A stretch of 64,000 nt of DNA, from contig JANYLM010000024.1 of NCBI GenBank assembly GCA_025357835.1, positions 81,940 through 145,939 on the forward strand, given 5' to 3'. Below the pieces are notes generated by a model, which saw only the letters and a list, made by a program, of their open reading frames with translations, made no database searches and had not been told where the DNA came from. The DNA comes from Gammaproteobacteria bacterium (lineage in GTDB: Bacteria; Pseudomonadota; Gammaproteobacteria; Steroidobacterales; Steroidobacteraceae). The translations under genes and the position numbers were made by a program. Position 1 is the first letter of the stretch. The number at the start of each line of letters is the position of its first letter. This document shows, piece after piece, positions 57,366-64,000 of this stretch.

Positions 57366-57608
57366 CAATATCCCCGTGCAGGCCATGTGCCCGCCCCATC
57401 CGCGATTATAAGTGGCCAGCCCGATTAAGGCAGTATTTACGCCGACGTCCACAGAAGTTTCGCATAGTGGCGTCGGATTAGAAAGCGTGGTGACACGGAT
57501 TAACCAAGCGGACCACGCACTACGGCCGGTAAGCGGGTATCGATTACCGATCCTAAGGTTGGGTTATGGTACGCGCACGTAGCTAAGTCTCAATGTTGCA
57601 TAACGGCG

Positions 57609-58193
57609 ATGAGGTTTCGGTCAAATCGTTCAGCTATCATGCTTCACATGATGCTTGATCCTGTCGTTGGGGTATTGATAGTCGGCTGCATTGCCATTCT
57701 ATTGGCAAGCGCCGGTGCACATAAACTACGCGATCTGCGCCGCTTCGACGAAATCTTCGCGGCCTATGGAGTGATACCCGGCATCGCAAAATTGCGATTG
57801 TCGCGCCTGCTGCCGATTTTAGAGATCGGCCTTGCGGTCGGCATATTAGTCAATGAGTCGCGGCCCTTCGCAGGCGTCGCCGTCATAGCCCTAGTGCTGG
57901 GGTACGCTGCCGCTATTGAGATCAATCTTCGACGCGGCCGTCGCGATCTTGCGTGCGGATGCGGGGGTCCTGATGATCGCCGGCCCATCGCGCCATGGAT
58001 GGTGTGGCGCAATATCGTGGTTTCAGTGGCCGCGGCGCTCTCGCTTTTTCCCTGGTCGGCTCGCCCATTGGGCCCCATGGATGGGGTGACGATAATTTTT
58101 GGATTGATGACGGTTTCACTTTTATATCTGTGTGTCGATCTCTTGCTCGGCGATGTTGCGCGACGCACTGCACAGTTGAGGGGCGGTCGATGA
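57609..58193 (+). CDS. mauE: Methylamine utilisation protein MauE
   Basis: A 194-residue membrane protein with about five helices. MLDPVVGVLIVGCIAILLASAGAHKLRD (near 14-41, by ends), a hydrophobic middle and the motif DLACGCGG (near 113-120) match MauE, which with MauD is needed to produce stable, disulfide-bonded TTQ light chain. The two Cys of ACGCGG resemble the DsbB/VKOR-type redox pair. Starts at 57639 or 57648 are also possible; none has a clear ribosome-binding site. It is divergent from mauB by 243 bases and overlaps mauD by four bases. Confidence 0.88.
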   Translation: MRFRSNRSAIMLHMMLDPVVGVLIVGCIAILLASAGAHKLRDLRRFDEIFAAYGVIPGIAKLRLSRLLPILEIGLAVGILVNESRPFAGVAVIALVLGYAAAIEINLRRGRRDLACGCGGPDDRRPIAPWMVWRNIVVSVAAALSLFPWSARPLGPMDGVTIIFGLMTVSLLYLCVDLLLGDVARRTAQLRGGR

Positions 58194-58783
58194 GTGCATT
58201 AGGCATATCAAATGTAGTGTTGTGGATTGTCGTCTTGTCGTTGCTGATCGTGGTGCTGGCATTGATGCGGCAATTGGGCGTTTTGCATGAGCGCATCGCG
58301 CCCGTAGGTGCATTGATGCTCAACCGCGGACTCGCGGTGGGAGAGTCGGCGCCCGCAATGGATGTCCCCGATTTGAACGGCGTTTCGATGCACATCGGAG
58401 GACCGCGTGCCGACGGCAAGAGCCTGCTGCTTCTGTTTGTGTCGCCTACCTGCCCGGTCTGCAAATCGTTGCTGCCCGTCGTCAAGTCGAGCGGCAAGGA
58501 TGAGCGCGACTGGCTGAACATTATCCTCGCCAGCGACGGCGCCGTGGAGGAGCAGCGCGCGTTCGTGCGCAGTCACGCTCTAGAAGGGGTTCCCTATGTT
58601 TTGTCGGCGTCCCTCGGCATGACTTATCAAGTGAGCAGACTGCCGTTCGCGGCACTGATTGATGAGGCTGGGGTGCTGCGTGCCCGCGGGCTGGTCAATT
58701 CCCGTGAACATCTCGAGAGCCTTTTCGAAGCGAAACGCTTGGGCGTCGCCTCCTTGCAGGAATACTTCGCAAAGGCACAGTGA
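58190..58783 (+). CDS. mauD: Methylamine dehydrogenase accessory protein MauD
   Basis: A 197-residue membrane-anchored thioredoxin-like protein. One N-terminal helix (VVLWIVVLSLLIVVLALM, near 9-26) is followed by a thioredoxin fold with the CxxC in SPTCPVCKSLLP (near 83-94) and a cis-Pro region RLPFAALIDEAG. MauD helps form or isomerise the six disulfides of the light chain. The ATG at 58190 overlaps the mauE stop (ATGA). The stop codon lies in a hairpin that ends the unit. Confidence 0.92.
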   Translation: MSALGISNVVLWIVVLSLLIVVLALMRQLGVLHERIAPVGALMLNRGLAVGESAPAMDVPDLNGVSMHIGGPRADGKSLLLLFVSPTCPVCKSLLPVVKSSGKDERDWLNIILASDGAVEEQRAFVRSHALEGVPYVLSASLGMTYQVSRLPFAALIDEAGVLRARGLVNSREHLESLFEAKRLGVASLQEYFAKAQ

Positions 58784-58793
58784 CGCACTGTGC
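58775..58793. terminator. Hairpin at the convergent mauD and marR ends
   Basis: A perfect 8-bp stem, GCACAGTG with CACTGTGC, and an ACG loop; it contains the mauD stop codon and is followed by GGAAGTTT. It can serve transcripts from both sides. Confidence 0.6.
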
Positions 58794-58815
58794 GGAAGTT
58801 TCCGCCCTTGACGGC

Positions 58816-59277
58816 TCACGCCCGGCTGAGCACTGACGCAGTTTGTTCGAACTGCCGCAGAAGCTGTTCGAAGCGGTCTACGTCGCCCCGCTCAATCCCG
58901 GCGAGTAGCTGTGCTTCATACTTGATGGCCAGCGGTACGATGCGTGCGTACAGCTGCTGTCCCGTCTTGGTCAGCAGCAGACGGTGGGAGCGGCCGTCCC
59001 GATCGTGCGGCATTCGTTTGATCGCTCCCCGGCGCAGCAACCCTCGCGCGGCGCGCATGACCGTGACTTTGTCCATGATGGTGCGGCCACACAGCATTTG
59101 TTGAGTGAGGGGTCCCTCGTCCGCCAACACTGCCAGCAGGCGCCACTCGGGAATTTTAAGGCCGAATTTTTCTTCGTATGAACGGGCGATCAATTGCGAC
59201 ACGGCGTTGGCAGCCACGGACAGTCGATATGGAAGGTAGTCTTGCAGACGCAGGGTCTTCTCGGTCTTGTTCTGCAT
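58816..59277 (-). CDS. MarR-family transcriptional regulator of the homogentisate operon
   Basis: A 153-residue winged-helix regulator. The core is LPYRLSVAANAVSQLIARSYEEKF (15-38, by ends), IPEWRLLAVLADEGPLTQQML, MDKVTVMRAARGLLRRGAIKR (recognition helix and start of the wing) and DGRSHRLLLTKTG (wing, near 93-105). It is the last gene of hpd-hmgA-marR, 27 bases after hmgA. It probably binds the 20-bp inverted repeat ahead of hpd and is released by an aromatic intermediate; both points are inferred from context. Confidence 0.88.
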   Translation of the reverse strand: MQNKTEKTLRLQDYLPYRLSVAANAVSQLIARSYEEKFGLKIPEWRLLAVLADEGPLTQQMLCGRTIMDKVTVMRAARGLLRRGAIKRMPHDRDGRSHRLLLTKTGQQLYARIVPLAIKYEAQLLAGIERGDVDRFEQLLRQFEQTASVLSRA

Positions 59278-59304
59278 CGAGTTGCCCGGGTCCGGGGCGG
59301 CCGG

Positions 59305-60600
59305 TTAAGGTCGTTGAGGATTGAAGTGCTTCTTCAATCCTCGCCAGCAGTCCACGTAGTCCTGCTGAAGTAAGGGCGATTCCAACGCGAATTGGGTGGG
59401 CCGGATGGCGCAACGTGTCTCGAACATGAAGGCCATGGTGTCCAGCATGTGCTCGGGCTGCGTGGTATCCGCCATGCTCGCTCGCTCGAAACTGACTGCA
59501 TCGGGACCATGGCCCGTCATGCAGTTATGCAGGGAGCACCCGCCGGGGAGAAAACCTCCGGCCTTCGCATCATACCGCCCCTCGATCAGACCCATGAACT
59601 CGCTGGCTACATTGCGATGGAACCAAGGCGGGCGAAAGGTGTGCTCCATCGCCAGCCAGCGCGGCGGAAACAGAACGAAGTCGATGCCGTCGACGCCGGG
59701 AGTGTCGGTTACGGACTGCAATACTAGAAAGATCGATGGGTCCGGATGGTCGTAACTGATCGATCCCATGGTGTTGAAGCGTCGCAGGTCAAACTTATAC
59801 GGCGCGCAATTGCCACGCCACGCCACGACGTCGAACGGCGAATGATTCATCTCGGCGGACCACACACGGCCCATGAACTTCGCAATGAGCTCGTGAGGCT
59901 CATCCCGATCTTCATACCAAGCAACCGGTGTGCTGAAATCGCGCTCGCATGCCAGGCCATTCGAGCCGATCGGGCCTAGGTCCGGCAGCCGAAAAGGGGA
60001 GCCGAAGTTTTCGCAGACATAGCCGCGTATCGGGCCGTCCGGGACCTCGACTCGGAAGCGCAAGCCGCGCGGTATCACCGCTATCTCCAGCGGTTCAACG
60101 GCCAGCCGCCCAAGCTCGGTGGTGATCAGCAAGCTTCCCTGCTGGGGCACGATCAGAAGCTCGCCGTCCGCGCAGTAGAAGACACGCCGGATCATGGAGC
60201 GATTGGCGGCATACAGATGAATACCGCAGCCGTTCTGTGCGTGCGGGTCGCCATTGCCGGCGACGGTCACCAGCCCCTCCACAAAGTCCGTAGCCTTGAC
60301 GGGAAGCGGCGGCGGATCCCAGCGCAGCGGAGTCGGCGGCGTCGCTACGCTTGAGAAATCGCTGGTGATAAGGCCGCCATTTATGGGGCGAAACGCGCCA
60401 TGCATGACGGCGGGGCGGATCCGGTACAGCCAGGAACGCCGGTTGGATGCCCGCGGCGCGGTAAACGCAGTTGCCGAGAATTGTTCCGCATAAAGGCCAT
60501 AGGGGCAGCGCTGTGGTGAATTCTGCCGCGGCAAGGCTCCGGCCAAGGACTCGCTAGAGAAGTGGTTGGCAAATCCGGATTGATACGCCAGGTTCGTCAT
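59305..60600 (-). CDS. hmgA: Homogentisate 1,2-dioxygenase
   Basis: A 431-residue iron dioxygenase opening the ring of homogentisate to maleylacetoacetate. The iron ligands are in place: His328 and Glu334 in [15 protein letters not shown], and His364 in GHGPDA, with the same 6- and 36-residue spacings as the human enzyme. The catalytic His (human 292) is His285 in YDHPDPSIF. One conserved motif differs: the usual WHGNY reads WRGNC at 261-265. The downstream steps (isomerase and hydrolase) are not in the window. Nine bases separate it from hpd. Confidence 0.95.
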   Translation of the reverse strand: MTNLAYQSGFANHFSSESLAGALPRQNSPQRCPYGLYAEQFSATAFTAPRASNRRSWLYRIRPAVMHGAFRPINGGLITSDFSSVATPPTPLRWDPPPLPVKATDFVEGLVTVAGNGDPHAQNGCGIHLYAANRSMIRRVFYCADGELLIVPQQGSLLITTELGRLAVEPLEIAVIPRGLRFRVEVPDGPIRGYVCENFGSPFRLPDLGPIGSNGLACERDFSTPVAWYEDRDEPHELIAKFMGRVWSAEMNHSPFDVVAWRGNCAPYKFDLRRFNTMGSISYDHPDPSIFLVLQSVTDTPGVDGIDFVLFPPRWLAMEHTFRPPWFHRNVASEFMGLIEGRYDAKAGGFLPGGCSLHNCMTGHGPDAVSFERASMADTTQPEHMLDTMAFMFETRCAIRPTQFALESPLLQQDYVDCWRGLKKHFNPQRP

Positions 60601-60609
60601 TCCGTGGGC

Positions 60610-61689
60610 CTACTTGCCGTCCAGCGACAATACGCCGCGGCGCACCTGATCGAGTTCCAATGATTCGAACAATGCCTTAAAGTTGCCCTCGCCGAATCCC
60701 TCATTGCCCTTGCGCTGGATGATCTCGAAGAAGCACGGGCCGACGACATTCTGCGTAAAGATCTGCAGCAGCAAACCCTGCCCCTGCGTCGGCGCTCCAT
60801 CGATTAGGATGCGGCGTTGCCGTAGGCCGGCCAAATCCTCGCCATGCCCCGGCACCCGAGCTTCTATGCCTTCATAGTAGGTCTCCGGTGTGTCCTGAAA
60901 TTGGACACCGCTTGCGCGCATGCGGTCCACGGTTGAGTAGATGTCATCCGTCCCGAGCGCGATATGCTGGATTCCCTCGCCGTTGTAGTCGTGTAAGAAC
61001 TCCTCAATCTGCGATTTGTCGTCCTGGCTCTCGTTGAGCGGAATTCGAATCTTGCCATCGGGGCTGGTCATGGCCTTGGAGATCAGTCCCGTGACCTTGC
61101 CTTCGATATCGAAGTAACGGATTTCCCGAAAGTTGAACACACGCTCGTAAAAGTCGGCCCAAGTATTCATGTTGCCGCGCCGTACGTTGTGGGTCAGATG
61201 ATCGATATACGTCAAACCCTTGCTCATGGTCGCCTCGCGGGCCGCGGCGCCGGGGAGGGGCACAAAATCCACGTCATAGATTTCCTGCGCCCCGTATCTA
61301 TCGACCAGGTATAGATTAGAGCCGCCGATGCCCTCGATCGCGGGAATATTCAATTCCATCGGCCCCACCGATCCCTTGACTTCCCGAGCGCCGCGCTCCA
61401 CCGCAAGGCGTAGTGCTTTGCCGGCGTCGCGCACCCGAAAAGCCATAGCGTTGATCGATGGACCATGCACACCGCGGAATTCCGCCGGCTGACCCTGCGG
61501 TTCCATGTTCAGCAAAAAGTCTACGTCGGCCTGCTTGTAACGCACTACGTTCTTCGAACGATGCCTGGACACGGCGGTGAAGCCCATGGACTCAAACACG
61601 TTGCCGAGGGCTTGAGGGTCGGGACTGGTGTACTCGACGAATTCGAAACCGTCGGTGCCGAGCGGATTATCGTACATGTTCTGTCCCAT
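60610..61689 (-). CDS. hpd: 4-hydroxyphenylpyruvate dioxygenase
   Basis: A 359-residue Fe(II) enzyme converting 4-hydroxyphenylpyruvate to homogentisate. It has two vicinal-oxygen-chelate domains; the iron ligands His164 (YIDHLTHNV), His242 (IQHIAL) and Glu322 (FFEIIQRKG) are all present, as is the C-terminal gating helix (GFGEGNFKALFESLE). The start ATG at 61689 gives MGQNMYDNPLG; a second ATG 12 bases in is an alternative. It heads the hpd-hmgA-marR operon, with a TATAAT box at 61746-61741 on this strand next to a palindromic operator. Confidence 0.96.
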   Translation of the reverse strand: MGQNMYDNPLGTDGFEFVEYTSPDPQALGNVFESMGFTAVSRHRSKNVVRYKQADVDFLLNMEPQGQPAEFRGVHGPSINAMAFRVRDAGKALRLAVERGAREVKGSVGPMELNIPAIEGIGGSNLYLVDRYGAQEIYDVDFVPLPGAAAREATMSKGLTYIDHLTHNVRRGNMNTWADFYERVFNFREIRYFDIEGKVTGLISKAMTSPDGKIRIPLNESQDDKSQIEEFLHDYNGEGIQHIALGTDDIYSTVDRMRASGVQFQDTPETYYEGIEARVPGHGEDLAGLRQRRILIDGAPTQGQGLLLQIFTQNVVGPCFFEIIQRKGNEGFGEGNFKALFESLELDQVRRGVLSLDGK

Positions 61690-61750
61690 GAGTATTCATC
61701 ATCACGATGGCGACGGTTGCCGTTGGGATCGATTATAGAGATTATAGACG

Positions 61751-61770
61751 ATAGTAACATTTGTTACTAT
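61751..61770. promoter_or_regulatory. 20-bp inverted repeat operator ahead of hpd
   Basis: ATAGTAACATTTGTTACTAT is a perfect 9-bp inverted repeat around TT. It lies four bases upstream of a TATAAT box (61746-61741, minus strand), over the -35/spacer region of the hpd promoter, and 62 bases from the hpd ATG. A second TATAAT box is at 61737-61732. The length and symmetry fit a MarR dimer site. Confidence 0.65.
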
Positions 61771-61891
61771 ATTGCCGTTGACGAAGGCCGTATCCCGGCC
61801 GCAGCCCGCTGCGGCGGCAGAGTATTAATTTCTCTGTTGCTGGGATACATTCGAAACGCGTCGCACTGAAGAGCTACCCAGCGGTGATTCG

Positions 61892-64000
61892 ATGAATGAG
61901 AGCGCAAAAATTGACGGATTGAGCCGGCGTCGATTCATGGAGGTCTGCGTCGTCATCGGCGGTGGGTTCCTGCTCAGCGTTGCCGTGCCAAGATCGCGTC
62001 CGCCGGCACCCTCGGAGCCGAAGCCCCTGAACGCCTATGTCCGCATCGGCCCGAACGGGGACGTCACATTGGTCATGCCCAAGGTGGAAATGGGGCAGGG
62101 AACCTACACTTCCTTGCCCATGCTAATCGCGGAGGAATTGGAGATTGGTCTCGACCGGGTGGTTATCGAAGCGGCACCGCCGGCCCCCGATATCTATGGT
62201 TTCGACGGCGACCAGTCCACGGGCGGTTCGACCACGATTCGTCTTTGCTGGTTGCCGCTTCGCAAAGCCGGCGCTGCCGCGCGCATGATGTTGATCACCG
62301 CCGCAGCGAAGACATGGTCGGTACCACCTTCCACCTGTCGTGCGGAACTCGGCCAAGTCATTCATGACCGGTCGGGACGGCGACTGGGCTATGGTGACTT
62401 GGCGCTCGCCGCCGCTGCGGTTCCGGTCCCGAGCGATCCCCCACTGAAGTCGCCCAAGGAATTCAGGCTCATCGGCCGCTCGACGCCTCGACGTGACTCC
62501 CCGGACAAGACGAATGGCCGCGCCATATTCGGCATCGACGTCAAGCTGGACGGTTTGCGGGTGGCGATGGTCGCGCTGTCTCCGGTAGACGGTGGAACGG
62601 TGGTTGAACCACTGGATTCCGCAGCGGCGCTGGCCATCCCCGGTGTGCGGCAGGTCGTCAACGAGCGCGACCTTATCGGCGTGGTAGGCGACAATACCTG
62701 GTCCGCACTCAAAGGGCTGCAAGCGCTCGATCTTCGGTGGAATGACGGCCCGCATGGCACGGTGCAACAAGCGCAGCTCGTTGCAGAACTTGAAGCCGCC
62801 GCACAAAAGCCGGGGGCCATTGCCGGCCAAGCGGGGGATGCCGCAGCGGCGATGTCTCGGTCGGCCTCTCAAGCGGAGGCGGTCTACCACCAGCCATTTC
62901 TCGCCCATGCCACGATGGAGCCGATGAACTGTACGGTGCATTGGCGCAAGGATGTGTGCGAGTTATGGGTCGGCACTCAGGCCCCGGATCGTGCAGTCGC
63001 CAAACTGGCGGATCTCGGCCTTAAGCCCAGTCAAATCATACTTCACAATCAGTTGATCGGCGGCGGGTTCGGACGTCGACTTGAAGTGGATGGCATTGTC
63101 GTGGCTGCGCGCATCGCTCGGCATGTCGATGGGCCGGTGAAGGTCCTGTGGCGCCGCGAAGAAGATATCCAACACGATAAGTATCGTCCCTACTACGTGG
63201 ACCGCGTTACGGCAGGTCTGGACGTTCATGGCAGGCCCGTGGCCTGGCGGCATACCATCGCCGGATCGGCGGTATCGGCGGTGTATTCCGGTGAGCCGCT
63301 TAAGAACGGGGTGGACGACGATGCCGTGGAATCGGCCGCGGACCCTGTCTATGCATTGCCAAACCTCGAGGTGCGCTTCGTACAACACGAACCCAGCGGG
63401 GTTCCTACGTCGTGGTGGCGGGGAGTCGGTCCAACGCGCAGCGTGTTCGTCGTTGAGAGTTTCATCGATGAGCTGGCGGCGGCGGCAAAGCAAGACCCGG
63501 TGAGGTATCGGCGCGCTCTGCTCAAATCGCCACGCCTGGTGGCCGCGCTGGATTTGGCGGCCGTAAAAGCGGGGTGGGGCAATCCGCTACCGCCCGATCG
63601 AGGACGCGGTGTCGCCGTGCAATTCGCCTTCGGCAGCTATCTTGCGCAGATCACTGAAGTGAGCGTGGGCGCCGGCGGGGAAGTGCGGGTGCATCGGGTG
63701 GTGTGCGTCATCGATTGCGGTCAAACGGTCAATCCCGACACCGTTCACGCGCAGCTTGAGGGCGGCACTTTGTTTGGTCTCAGCGCCGCCCTGTTCAACG
63801 AGATCACCTTCGCGCACGGGCGTGTGCAGCAAAACAATTTCAATGATTTTCGTTCTCTGAGGATTGGCGAAGCGCCACTCGTCGAGACGTATCTGATCCC
63901 CAGCGGCGAGACCCCTGGCGGCATCGGTGAAACCGGCACCGCCTGTGCGGCGGCGGCTCTTTGCAATGCGATTTATGCCGCGTCCGGCAAGCGCATCCGC
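61892..64000 (+). CDS. Tat-exported molybdopterin-binding oxidoreductase large subunit (IorB-like), cut by window end
   Basis: The frame from ATG 61892 is open for 703 codons to the last base, so the gene is 3'-truncated. It begins with a Tat signal (LSRRRFMEVCVVIGGGFLL, residues 10-28), and then matches the large subunit of isoquinoline 1-oxidoreductase/aldehyde dehydrogenase-type molybdenum hydroxylases: MPKVEMGQGTYTSLPML (near 58), VYHQPFLAHATMEPMNCT (near 331-348), GGGFGRRLEVDG (near 390), and GIGETGTACAAAAL near the end, where Glu is the base attacking hydroxylation. No [2Fe-2S] small subunit lies upstream; it may follow beyond the window. The tyrosine/amine context makes an aromatic aldehyde or N-heterocycle a plausible substrate. 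Confidence 0.88.
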   Translation, partial: MNESAKIDGLSRRRFMEVCVVIGGGFLLSVAVPRSRPPAPSEPKPLNAYVRIGPNGDVTLVMPKVEMGQGTYTSLPMLIAEELEIGLDRVVIEAAPPAPDIYGFDGDQSTGGSTTIRLCWLPLRKAGAAARMMLITAAAKTWSVPPSTCRAELGQVIHDRSGRRLGYGDLALAAAAVPVPSDPPLKSPKEFRLIGRSTPRRDSPDKTNGRAIFGIDVKLDGLRVAMVALSPVDGGTVVEPLDSAAALAIPGVRQVVNERDLIGVVGDNTWSALKGLQALDLRWNDGPHGTVQQAQLVAELEAAAQKPGAIAGQAGDAAAAMSRSASQAEAVYHQPFLAHATMEPMNCTVHWRKDVCELWVGTQAPDRAVAKLADLGLKPSQIILHNQLIGGGFGRRLEVDGIVVAARIARHVDGPVKVLWRREEDIQHDKYRPYYVDRVTAGLDVHGRPVAWRHTIAGSAVSAVYSGEPLKNGVDDDAVESAADPVYALPNLEVRFVQHEPSGVPTSWWRGVGPTRSVFVVESFIDELAAAAKQDPVRYRRALLKSPRLVAALDLAAVKAGWGNPLPPDRGRGVAVQFAFGSYLAQITEVSVGAGGEVRVHRVVCVIDCGQTVNPDTVHAQLEGGTLFGLSAALFNEITFAHGRVQQNNFNDFRSLRIGEAPLVETYLIPSGETPGGIGETGTACAAAALCNAIYAASGKRIR

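Noticed and set aside
59305..60600. Loss of the catalytic His in homogentisate dioxygenase, first suspected from WRGN.
   Set aside because: Counting from the iron ligands places the catalytic His at residue 285 (YDHPDPS), which is present; the altered motif is a different His.
60610..61869. A plus-strand frame (61465-61869) across the hpd start and intergenic region.
   Set aside because: It is antisense to hpd for most of its length and shows no domain; the region beyond is promoter and operator.

Overview
The window is GC-rich (roughly 60-65 % by eye) and coding-dense, with no tRNA, rRNA, insertion sequence, phage gene or CRISPR array that I could see. It looks like a gammaproteobacterial chromosome. 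It carries ZipA, LapB, GluQ, BolA, YciB and IHF-beta, and it has three conserved gammaproteobacterial blocks: rimP-nusA-infB-rbfA-truB-rpsO-pnp, a divergent yciB / yciO pair leading into M50 protease-trpS-scpA-scpB-Rlu, and ubiG next to gyrA-serC-pheA-aroA-cmk-rpsA-ihfB-lapB. A deep-branching lineage such as Nevskiales or Steroidobacterales would fit, but that placement is a guess.

Layout. 1-1.2 kb: a methyltransferase-like gene cut by the window edge and a glycine-tailed RRM protein. 1.2-9.9 kb: the transcription/translation operon, with a strong promoter and a probable attenuator ahead of rimP. 10.2-13.0 kb (minus): phaR, gluQ, dksA, queF. 13.1-19.6 kb: smc-zipA-ligA, with ligA split by a one-base frameshift. 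19.7-22.2 kb: a PpiC lipoprotein, bolA, yciB and the divergent yciO. 22.2-26.7 kb: M50 protease, trpS, scpAB and a pseudouridine-synthase homologue without its catalytic Asp. 26.7-32.7 kb (minus): alpha/beta hydrolase, YciK-type SDR, squalene/phytoene-synthase-like protein, rmuC, ubiG and a degenerate amidohydrolase. 32.8-44.1 kb: gyrA through galU. 44.1-45.4 kb (minus): a RhlE-type helicase.

From about 45.7 kb the content is accessory. A secreted Gly/Ala-rich protein and a subtilase lie divergent to an ECF sigma/anti-sigma pair, and two promoter-like motifs (GGAA-N18-CGT) tie the sigma gene to the Gly-rich gene. Then come glcB with an overlapping Kir channel, a MazEF module with a palindromic operator, an AraC regulator and a damaged GNAT gene. 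The last 9 kb is a probable aromatic-amine and tyrosine catabolic region: TTQ amine dehydrogenase subunits (mauB/aauB and mauA/aauA) with two cytochromes c, divergent mauE-mauD maturation genes, an hpd-hmgA-marR operon with a 20-bp operator, and a Tat-exported molybdopterin hydroxylase cut by the window end.

Working together: the first block is transcription, translation and RNA turnover; the middle blocks serve chromosome structure, envelope and aromatic amino-acid synthesis; the right end appears to oxidise aromatic amines and tyrosine-derived aromatics in the periplasm and cytoplasm. Two conserved genes (gluQ, ligA) each lack exactly one base for an intact frame, which points to indel errors in the assembly, although real lesions cannot be excluded. 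No gene-free stretch exceeds about 300 bases.
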